Assembly: GCA_944382045.1 (NCBI GenBank)
Contig: CALWMT010000038.1
Location: forward strand, 1-13,654
Direction of reading: 5' to 3'
DNA length: 13,654 bases
Source of the DNA: an uncultured Enterocloster sp.
GTDB lineage: Bacteria; Bacillota; Clostridia; Lachnospirales; Lachnospiraceae
Shown: positions 6,755 through 13,568 of the stretch, one piece after another
How the letters are laid out: each line of letters starts with the position of its first letter
How positions within the stretch are numbered: the first letter of the stretch is position 1
Program-made: the position numbers and the translations under genes
Notes under the pieces: model-generated
Seen by the model: only the letters and a program-made list of their open reading frames with translations
Database searches by the model: none
What the model was told of the DNA's origin: nothing

Positions 6755-6769
6755 ATTCTGATATAGCCT

Positions 6770-6799
6770 AGTTTATCACGGGAGTGTTTTCCGTGTCAA
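6770..6799 (-). promoter_or_regulatory. Vegetative promoter for the riboswitch-FAD gene transcript
   Basis: On the minus strand a perfect -35 TTGACA (6799-6794) is followed, after an 18-nt spacer, by TAAACT (6775-6770). The -10 carries an extended TG (GTGATAAACT). Predicted start is near 6763, about 9 nt before the aptamer P1. This leaves room for the whole riboswitch in the leader and gives a leader of about 145 nt to the ATG. Confidence 0.7.
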
Positions 6800-6806
6800 G
6801 GAAAAC

Positions 6807-6854
6807 TCAGCGCACGCCTCACACAAGCCTGTCAGCGCACACCCCACACAAGCC
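6807..6854. repeat. Short tandem direct repeat spanning the permease stop codon
   Basis: Two 23-nt copies (6807-6829 and 6832-6854) are identical at 21 positions and sit at a 25-bp period. The second copy holds the final codons and stop of the permease gene; the first lies just beyond the stop. This looks like a local slippage duplication at the gene end. The extra copy is outside the reading frame. Confidence 0.75.
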
Positions 6855-8154
6855 AGATGTAGATGTAGCCGGTGAGCACGGCAGACAGGGTAAAGGGAAT
6901 GCCGATGCGCAGGAAGTCAACCACCCGCACGGTCTCCCCGTTTTTGCGCAGGATGCCGATGGCTGCGATGTTGGCGGAGGCTCCGATGGGGGTCAGGTTC
7001 CCGCCCAGGGTGGCGCCGGTGAGCAGGCCGAAATAGAATACATAGGGCTCGATGCCGGCTCCGCCGTTCATCAGGGCTGCGATGCTCTCCACCACCGGGA
7101 GCATGGTGGCCACATAGGGGATATTGTCAATAAAGGCGGACAGAATAACAGAGGCAAACACAACCAGCGTATAGAGCAGGAAGGGATTGTCCCCGGACAC
7201 CCGATAAAAGAGGCCTGCGGCCGCGTCAATAACCCCGGCAACCTTGATGCCCTCGATGACCATAAACAGGCCGAACAGGAGAAGAAGCGTATCCTTGTCC
7301 AGATCCTGCAGAATCTTCTTGACAATGGCGCAGGAGCCCTGGCGGCTGGAGTGGATGACCACGCCGATGATGCAGATGGTCAGGCAGATCAGGCCGCTCC
7401 GCAGATTGTAGAGGGCGGCGGCGATGCCTCCTGCGGGCTCCGGCATAAAGGAGGCGAGGATCAGGCATACGACTGTGGCGATCATGAGGAAGGAGGGGAC
7501 GAGGTCGTCCACCTCGGTCTCTACCTTGGCGGAGACCGCCTGCTTTTCTCTGCGGAAGAGAATCAGCAGAGCGCCGAGGGAAACCAGAGCACCGAGCTCT
7601 ACGCCCCAGAAGATGCCGGGCTTTCCAAGCATCCAGAAGAAATCAAGGAATGTCATGCCCGCGTATCCGCCCAGAAGAATGCTGGTGGTATCGCCCACCA
7701 GGGTGGCCGCGCCCTGCAGGTTGGAGGAGACGGCGATAGAGATCAGGACGGGAACAGGGGAAATCTTTAATTTCCGGGAGATGGCGAGGCCCACGGGGGC
7801 AACCATCAGAACCGTGGCTACATTGTCCACGAAGGCGCTGATTACGCCGGCAAAAAGAGCCAGGGCGCAGACGGCCCACTTTACGTTGGGGACCTTGGTG
7901 ATCAGGATCTCGGCCAGCCTTGCGGGCATGCGGCTCTCGATAAAAAGGGTTACTGTGCCCATGGTGCCGCCGATCATGAGAAGCACGTTGTAGTCAACGG
8001 CGGCCAGGGCAGAAGGAAGATTCAGATCAAAGAGCCCTGCATAGCCTAAAATGATAAAGATGGCGGCCGATGAGAGGGCGATCCACGGTCTGTACTGCTG
8101 GAAGGACAGCATCAGAACGTAGGTAATTAAAAAAATAATTAAGGCGATTATCAT
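6832..8154 (-). CDS. ArsB/NhaD/SLC13-type (ion transporter superfamily) permease
   Basis: The protein has 440 residues and a continuous series of about eleven hydrophobic segments. ATG 8154 is preceded by GGGAGGAAA (8169-8161). The two halves carry related motifs in inverted-repeat fashion: SAFVDN (106-111) then SSNLQGAATLVGD (143-155) in the first half, and SAFIDN (339-344) then GGNLTPIGASAN (384-395) in the second. These paired DN and SN/GN hairpin motifs are typical of the ion transporter superfamily (ArsB, NhaD, SLC13/CitT). A central loop (about 200-220) is charged. Candidate roles are arsenite export, Na+/H+ exchange or Na+-coupled dicarboxylate uptake; motif content favours the ArsB/NhaD side, but no arsenic genes are nearby, so the substrate stays open. 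It is expressed alone from the promoter at 8187-8214, with an operator-like repeat. Confidence 0.9.
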   Translation of the reverse strand: MIIALIIFLITYVLMLSFQQYRPWIALSSAAIFIILGYAGLFDLNLPSALAAVDYNVLLMIGGTMGTVTLFIESRMPARLAEILITKVPNVKWAVCALALFAGVISAFVDNVATVLMVAPVGLAISRKLKISPVPVLISIAVSSNLQGAATLVGDTTSILLGGYAGMTFLDFFWMLGKPGIFWGVELGALVSLGALLILFRREKQAVSAKVETEVDDLVPSFLMIATVVCLILASFMPEPAGGIAAALYNLRSGLICLTICIIGVVIHSSRQGSCAIVKKILQDLDKDTLLLLFGLFMVIEGIKVAGVIDAAAGLFYRVSGDNPFLLYTLVVFASVILSAFIDNIPYVATMLPVVESIAALMNGGAGIEPYVFYFGLLTGATLGGNLTPIGASANIAAIGILRKNGETVRVVDFLRIGIPFTLSAVLTGYIYIWLVWGVR

Positions 8155-8172
8155 GATGTATTTCCTCCCTTT

Positions 8173-8199
8173 GATATGCTGGGATGATTATAGCATATC
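8173..8199. promoter_or_regulatory. Inverted repeat overlapping the permease promoter, candidate operator
   Basis: GATATGCT (8173-8180) and AGCATATC (8192-8199) form a perfect 8-bp inverted repeat with an 11-nt spacer. The distal arm overlaps and extends behind the -10 box, and the proximal arm covers the predicted start site. Only one arm would be transcribed, so a repressor site is more likely than an RNA hairpin. The binding protein is unknown. Confidence 0.55.
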
Positions 8200-8214
8200 G
8201 ACAAAAAGATTCAA
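8187..8214 (-). promoter_or_regulatory. Promoter of the permease gene
   Basis: On the minus strand TTGAAT (8214-8209) is followed after 16 nt by a perfect -10 TATAAT (8192-8187). The predicted start is near 8180, about 25 nt upstream of the permease ATG at 8154. Confidence 0.75.
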
Positions 8215-8259
8215 TAAAACCCATAAAATCTGAACGATTTCTTAATGCCGCGGGCACCC

Positions 8260-8288
8260 TTGAATTTCCTGAAAAAATCTGATAAGAT
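8260..8288 (+). promoter_or_regulatory. Candidate promoter of pth-mfd-hydE
   Basis: TTGAAT (8260-8265) and TAAGAT (8283-8288) are 17 nt apart, each matching four of six consensus bases. This is the best sigma-A-like pair in the divergent spacer. It would give a leader of about 80 nt before pth. Confidence 0.5.
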
Positions 8289-8307
8289 TTCTACAGTGAC
8301 AATGCAG

Positions 8308-8340
8308 GCGTTAGATACCCCATAGGCGCGTATCTAGCGC
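8308..8340 (+). promoter_or_regulatory. Stem-loop in the pth leader
   Basis: GCGTTAGATAC (8308-8318) pairs with GTATCTAGCGC (8330-8340) over 11 bp, including one G-U, with an 11-nt loop. No T-tract follows, so it is not an intrinsic terminator. It lies in the predicted pth 5' leader, 22 nt before the ribosome site AGGAGG (8363-8368). It could stabilise the mRNA or bind a protein; I recognise no known riboswitch in it. Confidence 0.5.
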
Positions 8341-8377
8341 TTAAACGCGTGCGCAAAAGGATAGGAGGCGAGGAAGC

Positions 8378-8950
8378 ATGTATTTGATTGTGGGACTGGG
8401 AAATCCTACCAGGGAGTACGAGAGAACGCGCCACAATGTGGGATTCGATACCATCGATGTGCTGGCGGATAAGATAAATACGGATGTCTCGGAGAAGAAG
8501 TTTAAGGGGCTTTATGGAAAGGGAATGCTTGGCGGTGAGAGGGTCATCCTGTTAAAGCCGCAGACCTTTATGAACCTGAGCGGTGAGAGCGTGCGCGCGG
8601 CGGCAGATTTCTATAAGATACCTCCGGATCATATTCTAGTGATATATGACGATATCAGCCTGGACGTGGGTCATCTGCGGATCCGCACCAAGGGGAGTGC
8701 AGGAGGGCACAATGGAATCAAAAATATCATTGCCCACCTGGGAACCCAGGAGTTTCCCCGAATCAAGATAGGCGTTGGGGCAAAGCCGCCGCGGATGGAT
8801 CTGGCGGATTATGTGCTCAGCCGTTTTTCTGCGGAGGACAGAAGGGTCATGGAGACAGCGTTTAAGGATGCGGCCCAGGCGGCGCAGGTCCTGATTGAGG
8901 AGGGGCCGGACGCGGCGATGAATGCATTTAACGGGCCCAGAAGCGTTTAG
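8378..8950 (+). CDS. pth: Peptidyl-tRNA hydrolase
   Basis: The protein has 190 residues, typical for bacterial Pth. ATG 8378 follows AGGAGG by 9 nt. It cleaves the ester bond of peptidyl-tRNAs released prematurely from ribosomes, recycling tRNA in the cytoplasm. All diagnostic parts are visible: MYLIVGLGNP at the N-terminus with N9, the catalytic His H19 in TRHNVGFD, N66 in QTFMNLSG, D92 in VIYDDISLDVGHLR, and N112 in GSAGGHNGIKNI. The C-terminal lid ends MNAFNG. It is first in the run with mfd (19 bp downstream), the usual Firmicute pairing. Nothing is unusual in the protein. Confidence 0.98.
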   Translation: MYLIVGLGNPTREYERTRHNVGFDTIDVLADKINTDVSEKKFKGLYGKGMLGGERVILLKPQTFMNLSGESVRAAADFYKIPPDHILVIYDDISLDVGHLRIRTKGSAGGHNGIKNIIAHLGTQEFPRIKIGVGAKPPRMDLADYVLSRFSAEDRRVMETAFKDAAQAAQVLIEEGPDAAMNAFNGPRSV

Positions 8951-8969
8951 GAGAAGGGGCGAGTGGACG

Positions 8970-11900
8970 ATGGAAAACCCGTTATTGGAATTACAGGAAT
9001 ATGAGAATCTTCTGCAGGCGCTGCAGGAGGGAAAAGGGCCCTTCCAGGCCTCCGGATGCCTGGACTCCCAGAAGGTTCATCTGATGTATGAGCTGGGAAA
9101 GGGCGGCGGCTTTCCCTGGACCCTGGTGGTAACCTACGACGAGCAGAGGGCAAAGGAAATCTGCGATGATTTCCGGAATTTTACCTCGAATGTGTGGCTG
9201 TATCCGGCTAAGGATCTGCTCTTTTACAGTGCAGATATTCATGGAAACCTTATGGCCCGGCAGAGGATCGCGGTGCTGCGCCGGCTGATGGAGGACGAGG
9301 GCGGCGTGGTGGTGGCGGCCATTGACGGCCTCATGGATCATCTGCTTCCGCTGGCGTATCTGAAACGGCAGGCCATTACTGTGGAGACAGGCCAGGTGAT
9401 TGATCTGGAGGTCTGGCGGGAACAGCTGGTGGGCATGGGCTATGAGAGGTCGGCCCAGGTGGATGCCATGGGCCAGTTTTCGATCCGGGGAGGAATCATT
9501 GACATTTTCCCGCTGACAGAGGAGACACCGGTGCGGATTGAGCTGTGGGATGATGAGGTGGATTCGATCCGCAGCTTTGATCTGGAAAGCCAGCGGTCCA
9601 TCGAGCAGCTGGAGCGCATAACGCTCTACCCGGCGGCAGAGGTTGTTCTGTCAAGGAATCAGATAGCCTCCGGCATCCGCCGGCTTAAGGAGGAGGAAAA
9701 GAGCTATGAGAAGGCGCTGCGGGATCAGGGAAAACGGGAGGAGGCAGGCAGGATACGCGGAATTATCGAGGACCTCACCCAGGAGCTGGAGGATGGCTGC
9801 TGGGCCGGCGGTCTGGATGCCTATGTGAAATATTTTTTTCAGGATACGGTATCCTTCCTGGATTATTTTCCCGCGGGGGACAGCGTGATTTTTCTGGATG
9901 AGCCGGCCAGGCTCAGGGAAAAGGGAGAGACAGTGGAGATGGAATTTCGGGAGAGCATGGTCCACCGGCTGGAGAAGGGCTATCTTCTGCCGGGCCAGAC
10001 CGAGCTTCTCTACCCGGCTGCCCAGGTGCTGGCCAGGCTGCAGCGCCCCTACAGCCTTTTTCTCACCGGGCTGGATCAGAAGCTTCCGGGTATGAAGGTG
10101 AACGGCAGATTCAGCTTCGAGGTGAAAAATGTGAGCTCCTATCAGAACAGCTTTGAGCTTCTGATTAAGGATTTGACCCGCTGGAAAAAGGAGGGCTGGC
10201 GGGTGGTGCTTTTGTCCGCCTCGCGCACCAGAGCCAGCCGTCTGGCGGGAGACCTGCGGGAATACGATCTGCGGGCGTACTGTCCGGATGGGGAAGAGGC
10301 AGAGCAGAGGGTAAAGCCTGGTGAGATTATGGTAATTTATGGAAATCTCCACCGGGGCTTTGCGTATCCCCTCCTGAAATTCGTCTATATCACAGAGGGG
10401 GATATGTTCGGCGCTGAAAAGAAGAAGAGGCGCCGCAAGAAGACGAATTATCAGGGAAAGGCAGTTGAGAGCTTTTCAGAGCTTTCCATCGGCGACTATG
10501 TGGTCCACGAGGAGCATGGGCTGGGAATCTATCGAGGGATTGAGAAGGTGGAGCGGGACCATGTGGTCAAGGATTACATCAAGATCGAGTATGGAGACGG
10601 AGGAAATCTGTATCTGCCTGCCACCCGCCTGGAGAGCATTCAGAAATATGCGGGGGCAGAGGCAAAGAAGCCCAAGCTCAATAAGCTGGGAGGCGGAGAG
10701 TGGAATAAGACCAAGACAAGGGTCCGGGGGGCAGTCCAGGAGATTGCCCGGGATCTTGTAAAGCTTTATGCGGCCCGGCAGGAGCAGACCGGCTTTCAGT
10801 ACGGGGCGGATACCGTGTGGCAGAGGGAGTTTGAGGAGCTGTTTCCCTACGAGGAGACGGATGATCAGCTGGATGCCATAGAGGCGGTAAAGCATGACAT
10901 GGAGAGCCCGAGGATTATGGACCGTCTGATCTGCGGGGATGTGGGCTACGGAAAGACTGAGGTAGCCCTGCGGGCCGCATTTAAGGCGGTGCAGGACAGC
11001 AAGCAGGTGGTGTACCTTGTGCCAACCACAATTTTGGCGCAGCAGCACTACAATACATTTGTCCAGAGAATGAAGAATTTCCCTGTCCGGGTGGATATGC
11101 TCTCCCGGTTCTGCACGCCTGCGCAGCAGAAGAAAACCCTGGAGGATCTGCGAAGGGGGATGGTGGACATTGTGATCGGCACCCATCGGGTCCTGTCCAA
11201 GGATCTGCAGTTTAAGGACTTAGGGCTTCTGATCGTGGACGAGGAGCAGCGCTTCGGCGTGGCTCACAAGGAGAAGATCAAGCATTTAAAGGAAAATGTG
11301 GATGTGATGACGCTGACAGCTACGCCCATTCCCCGAACCCTGCACATGAGCCTTGCGGGCATCCGGGATATGAGCGTGCTGGAGGAGCCGCCGGTGGATC
11401 GAACCCCTATCCAGACTTATGTGATGGAGTACAATGAGGAGATGGTCCGGGAGGCTATCAACAGGGAGCTGGCTCGAAACGGCCAGGTATATTATGTATA
11501 TAACCGGGTGACGGATATCGATGAGGTGGCGGCCAGAATCCAGGCATTGGTTCCTGATGCGGTAGTGACCTTTGCCCACGGCCAGATGCGGGAGCATGAG
11601 CTGGAACGGATTATGGCGGATTTCATCAACGGGGAGATTGACGTGCTGGTCTCCACCACCATTATTGAAACGGGACTGGATATCCCCAACGCCAATACTA
11701 TGATTATCCAGGATGCGGACCGAATGGGGCTCTCCCAGCTCTATCAGCTGCGGGGCCGCGTGGGGCGCTCGAACCGGGTTTCCTATGCATTCTTGATGTA
11801 TAAGCGGGATAAGCTCTTAAAGGAGGAGGCAGAAAAGCGGCTGCAGGCCATCCGGGAGTTTACGGAGCTGGGATCTGGAATCAAGATCGCCATGCGGGAT

Positions 11901-12500
11901 TTGGAGATCCGGGGAGCAGGAAATGTGCTCGGTGCGGAACAGCACGGCCACATGGAGGCAGTGGGATATGATCTGTACTGCAAGATGCTCAATGAAGCGG
12001 TCCGGGCCTTGAAGGGGCAGGAGAAGGCGGAGGCCTCCTATGAAACCTCAGTGGAGTGCGATATTGACGCCTATATCCCCTCCTCCTATATCAAAAATGA
12101 GTATCAGAAGCTGGATATCTATAAGCGAATCTCTGCGATTGAGACAGAGGAAGAATATATGGACATGCAGGATGAGCTGATGGACCGGTTTGGGGATATC
12201 CCCAGGAGTGTGGAGAACCTGCTGAAGATTGCCAGGCTTCGCGCGGCGGCCCACCGAGCCTTTGTGACGGAGGTCTTTGTGAACCGCCAGGAGGTGCGCC
12301 TTACTATGTTCCCGAGGGCAGAGCTCAAAACAGAGGGGATACCGGAATTGATCGGCAGATATAAAGGTGATTTGAAGCTGGTTCCTGGAGAAACGCCGGT
12401 ATTTCACTATATAGACAGAAGGAATAAGAATCAGGACAGCCTTTCCATGATGGAGAAGGCCCAGGAGCTTGCGGAGGCGCTGGGAGAAATACGGAGCTGA
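8970..12500 (+). CDS. mfd: Transcription-repair coupling factor Mfd
   Basis: The protein has 1176 residues from ATG 8970, the usual Firmicute Mfd length. An earlier in-frame ATG inside pth has no ribosome site, while AGGAGAAGGGG (8949-8959) serves 8970. Mfd displaces RNA polymerase stalled at DNA lesions and recruits UvrA. Residues ~1-350 form the UvrB-like UvrA-binding module (FSIRGGIIDIFPL near 173). Residues ~505-570 are the CarD-like RNA-polymerase interaction domain (YVVHEEHGLGIYRGI). The SF2 translocase core follows: Walker A GDVGYGKT 656-663, DEEQ 757-760, TATPIPRT 783-790, IIETGLDIPNA in motif V, RGRVGRS 928-934. Next is the translocation (TRG) block (LGSGIKIAMRDLEIRGAGNVLG), then the C-terminal autoinhibitory domain. 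All helicase motifs are intact. Confidence 0.98.
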   Translation: MENPLLELQEYENLLQALQEGKGPFQASGCLDSQKVHLMYELGKGGGFPWTLVVTYDEQRAKEICDDFRNFTSNVWLYPAKDLLFYSADIHGNLMARQRIAVLRRLMEDEGGVVVAAIDGLMDHLLPLAYLKRQAITVETGQVIDLEVWREQLVGMGYERSAQVDAMGQFSIRGGIIDIFPLTEETPVRIELWDDEVDSIRSFDLESQRSIEQLERITLYPAAEVVLSRNQIASGIRRLKEEEKSYEKALRDQGKREEAGRIRGIIEDLTQELEDGCWAGGLDAYVKYFFQDTVSFLDYFPAGDSVIFLDEPARLREKGETVEMEFRESMVHRLEKGYLLPGQTELLYPAAQVLARLQRPYSLFLTGLDQKLPGMKVNGRFSFEVKNVSSYQNSFELLIKDLTRWKKEGWRVVLLSASRTRASRLAGDLREYDLRAYCPDGEEAEQRVKPGEIMVIYGNLHRGFAYPLLKFVYITEGDMFGAEKKKRRRKKTNYQGKAVESFSELSIGDYVVHEEHGLGIYRGIEKVERDHVVKDYIKIEYGDGGNLYLPATRLESIQKYAGAEAKKPKLNKLGGGEWNKTKTRVRGAVQEIARDLVKLYAARQEQTGFQYGADTVWQREFEELFPYEETDDQLDAIEAVKHDMESPRIMDRLICGDVGYGKTEVALRAAFKAVQDSKQVVYLVPTTILAQQHYNTFVQRMKNFPVRVDMLSRFCTPAQQKKTLEDLRRGMVDIVIGTHRVLSKDLQFKDLGLLIVDEEQRFGVAHKEKIKHLKENVDVMTLTATPIPRTLHMSLAGIRDMSVLEEPPVDRTPIQTYVMEYNEEMVREAINRELARNGQVYYVYNRVTDIDEVAARIQALVPDAVVTFAHGQMREHELERIMADFINGEIDVLVSTTIIETGLDIPNANTMIIQDADRMGLSQLYQLRGRVGRSNRVSYAFLMYKRDKLLKEEAEKRLQAIREFTELGSGIKIAMRDLEIRGAGNVLGAEQHGHMEAVGYDLYCKMLNEAVRALKGQEKAEASYETSVECDIDAYIPSSYIKNEYQKLDIYKRISAIETEEEYMDMQDELMDRFGDIPRSVENLLKIARLRAAAHRAFVTEVFVNRQEVRLTMFPRAELKTEGIPELIGRYKGDLKLVPGETPVFHYIDRRNKNQDSLSMMEKAQELAEALGEIRS

Positions 12501-12516
12501 GAAAGGGGAATGGCTT

Positions 12517-12520
12517 GAGG
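12517..12520 (+). promoter_or_regulatory. Weak ribosome site bearing on the hydE start choice
   Basis: GAGG (12517-12520) lies 1 nt before ATG 12522 but 7 nt before the in-frame ATG 12528. A second purine run, GAAAGGGG (12501-12508), is 13 nt before 12522, rather far. The start may therefore be 12528, shortening HydE by two residues. Confidence 0.45.
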
Positions 12521-12521
12521 T

Positions 12522-13568
12522 ATGGAAATGATAAGAGAGCTGATTGACCGCCTGGAAGGGCAGCACATTCTGACAAAGGAGGAATTCTGCACGCTGATAG
12601 ACGGGGCAGGCGGGGAGGACAGGGAGTATCTTTTTGCCCGTGCGCGCCGCCAGGCGCAGGCTGTCTATGGCAGGGCTGTCTTTGTGCGGGGGCTGATTGA
12701 ATTTACAAGCTTCTGCAAAAACAATTGCTATTACTGCGGCATCCGCCGGGGGAACAGCCAGGCCTCCCGATACCGCCTGACAGAGGAGGAGATCATGGAG
12801 TGCTGCAGGGAGGGCTATGCGCTGGGATTCCGCACCTTTGTGCTGCAGGGGGGAGAGGATCCTTGGTATGATGACGAGAAGCTCGCCGGCCTTGTGCGGC
12901 AGATCAAGGGGGCATATCCGGACTGCGCGGTTACGCTTTCTGTGGGGGAGAAATCCTATGAGACCTATAAGAAATGGTTCGATGCCGGGGCGGACCGGTA
13001 TCTCCTCCGCCATGAGACAGCCAATCCGGAGCACTATGCCAGGCTCCATCCGGAAGAAATGTCCTCTGCGCACAGAAAGCAGTGTCTGCGGGATTTAAAG
13101 GCGATAGGATATCAGACGGGCTGCGGCATTATGGTGGGCTCTCCCTGGCAGACCACAGAGCACCTGGCAGAGGACATGATTTTTATGCATGATTTGAATC
13201 CGGAGATGGTGGGAATAGGCCCCTTTATTCCCCACAGCCAGACACCCTTTAAGGACAAGCCGCCGGGGACGCTGGAGCGCACCCTGATTCTCCTGGCAGT
13301 CGTCCGTCTGATGCTGCCCCGCGTCCTTCTTCCAGCCACCACGGCCTTGGGAACCATTCACCCTACGGGGAGGGAGCAGGGGATTCTGGCTGGAGCCAAT
13401 GTGGTTATGCCGAATCTGTCTCCGCTCAGCGTGCGGAAGAAATATATGCTCTACGACAACAAGATCAGCACCGGCGCCGAGGCGGCCTCCAATATCGCGG
13501 AGCTTAGGAGGCGGATGGAGGCTGTTGGGTATGAGGTGGTGGCTGCCAGGGGGGACTATGCGGTGTGA
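12522..13568 (+). CDS. hydE: [FeFe]-hydrogenase H-cluster radical SAM maturase HydE
   Basis: The protein has 348 residues, the usual HydE size. C65, C69 and C72 (CKNNCYYC, CX3CX2C) bind the radical-SAM [4Fe-4S] cluster. HydE-specific blocks follow: VLQGGEDPWYDDE, TLSVGEKSYETYKKWFDAGADRYLLRHETANPEHY, MVGSPWQTTEHLAED, MVGIGPFIPHSQTPF, LPATTALGTIHPTGREQGILAGANVVMPNLSP. These distinguish it from BioB and PylB. Family knowledge: HydE acts on the organometallic iron-cysteine precursor made by HydG during assembly of the diiron subcluster. The C-terminal third has no cysteine, so the auxiliary cluster of some HydE proteins is absent; that cluster is not universal. HydF, HydG and a hydrogenase are not in the window. 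It starts 21 bp after mfd, probably in the same transcript. The start may be 12528. Confidence 0.95.
   Translation: MEMIRELIDRLEGQHILTKEEFCTLIDGAGGEDREYLFARARRQAQAVYGRAVFVRGLIEFTSFCKNNCYYCGIRRGNSQASRYRLTEEEIMECCREGYALGFRTFVLQGGEDPWYDDEKLAGLVRQIKGAYPDCAVTLSVGEKSYETYKKWFDAGADRYLLRHETANPEHYARLHPEEMSSAHRKQCLRDLKAIGYQTGCGIMVGSPWQTTEHLAEDMIFMHDLNPEMVGIGPFIPHSQTPFKDKPPGTLERTLILLAVVRLMLPRVLLPATTALGTIHPTGREQGILAGANVVMPNLSPLSVRKKYMLYDNKISTGAEAASNIAELRRRMEAVGYEVVAARGDYAV

Noticed and set aside
6782..6808. Hairpin GAGTGTTTTCC/GGAAAACTC as terminator of the permease gene
   Set aside because: It has a bulge, no T-run on either side, and its loop contains most of the -35 box of the riboswitch promoter. The terminator at 6664-6721 is far better and can serve the permease transcript too.
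6784..7770. Long plus-strand open frame (328 codons) opposite the permease gene
   Set aside because: Composition is Gly/Asp/Gln/His-rich with no recognisable domain. It is the antisense shadow of a clear membrane protein and has no ribosome site.
9651..10352. Minus-strand open frame (233 codons) inside mfd
   Set aside because: It is antisense to conserved Mfd coding sequence, with no motif and no ribosome site.
12510..12518. Two-codon mini-ORF (ATG GCT TGA) with an AAAGGGG site before hydE
   Set aside because: It is very short, its ribosome site is too close to the ATG, and there is no sign of an attenuation mechanism; probably chance.
12048..13073. Long minus-strand open frame (341 codons) across the mfd end and hydE
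   Set aside because: It is antisense to two well-recognised genes, crosses their boundary and shows no domain.
12522..13568. Biotin synthase (BioB) or PylB as identity of the radical SAM gene
   Set aside because: The ADRYLLRHETANP, MVGIGPFIPH and LPATTALGT blocks are HydE-type, and BioB-specific cysteines and motifs are absent.
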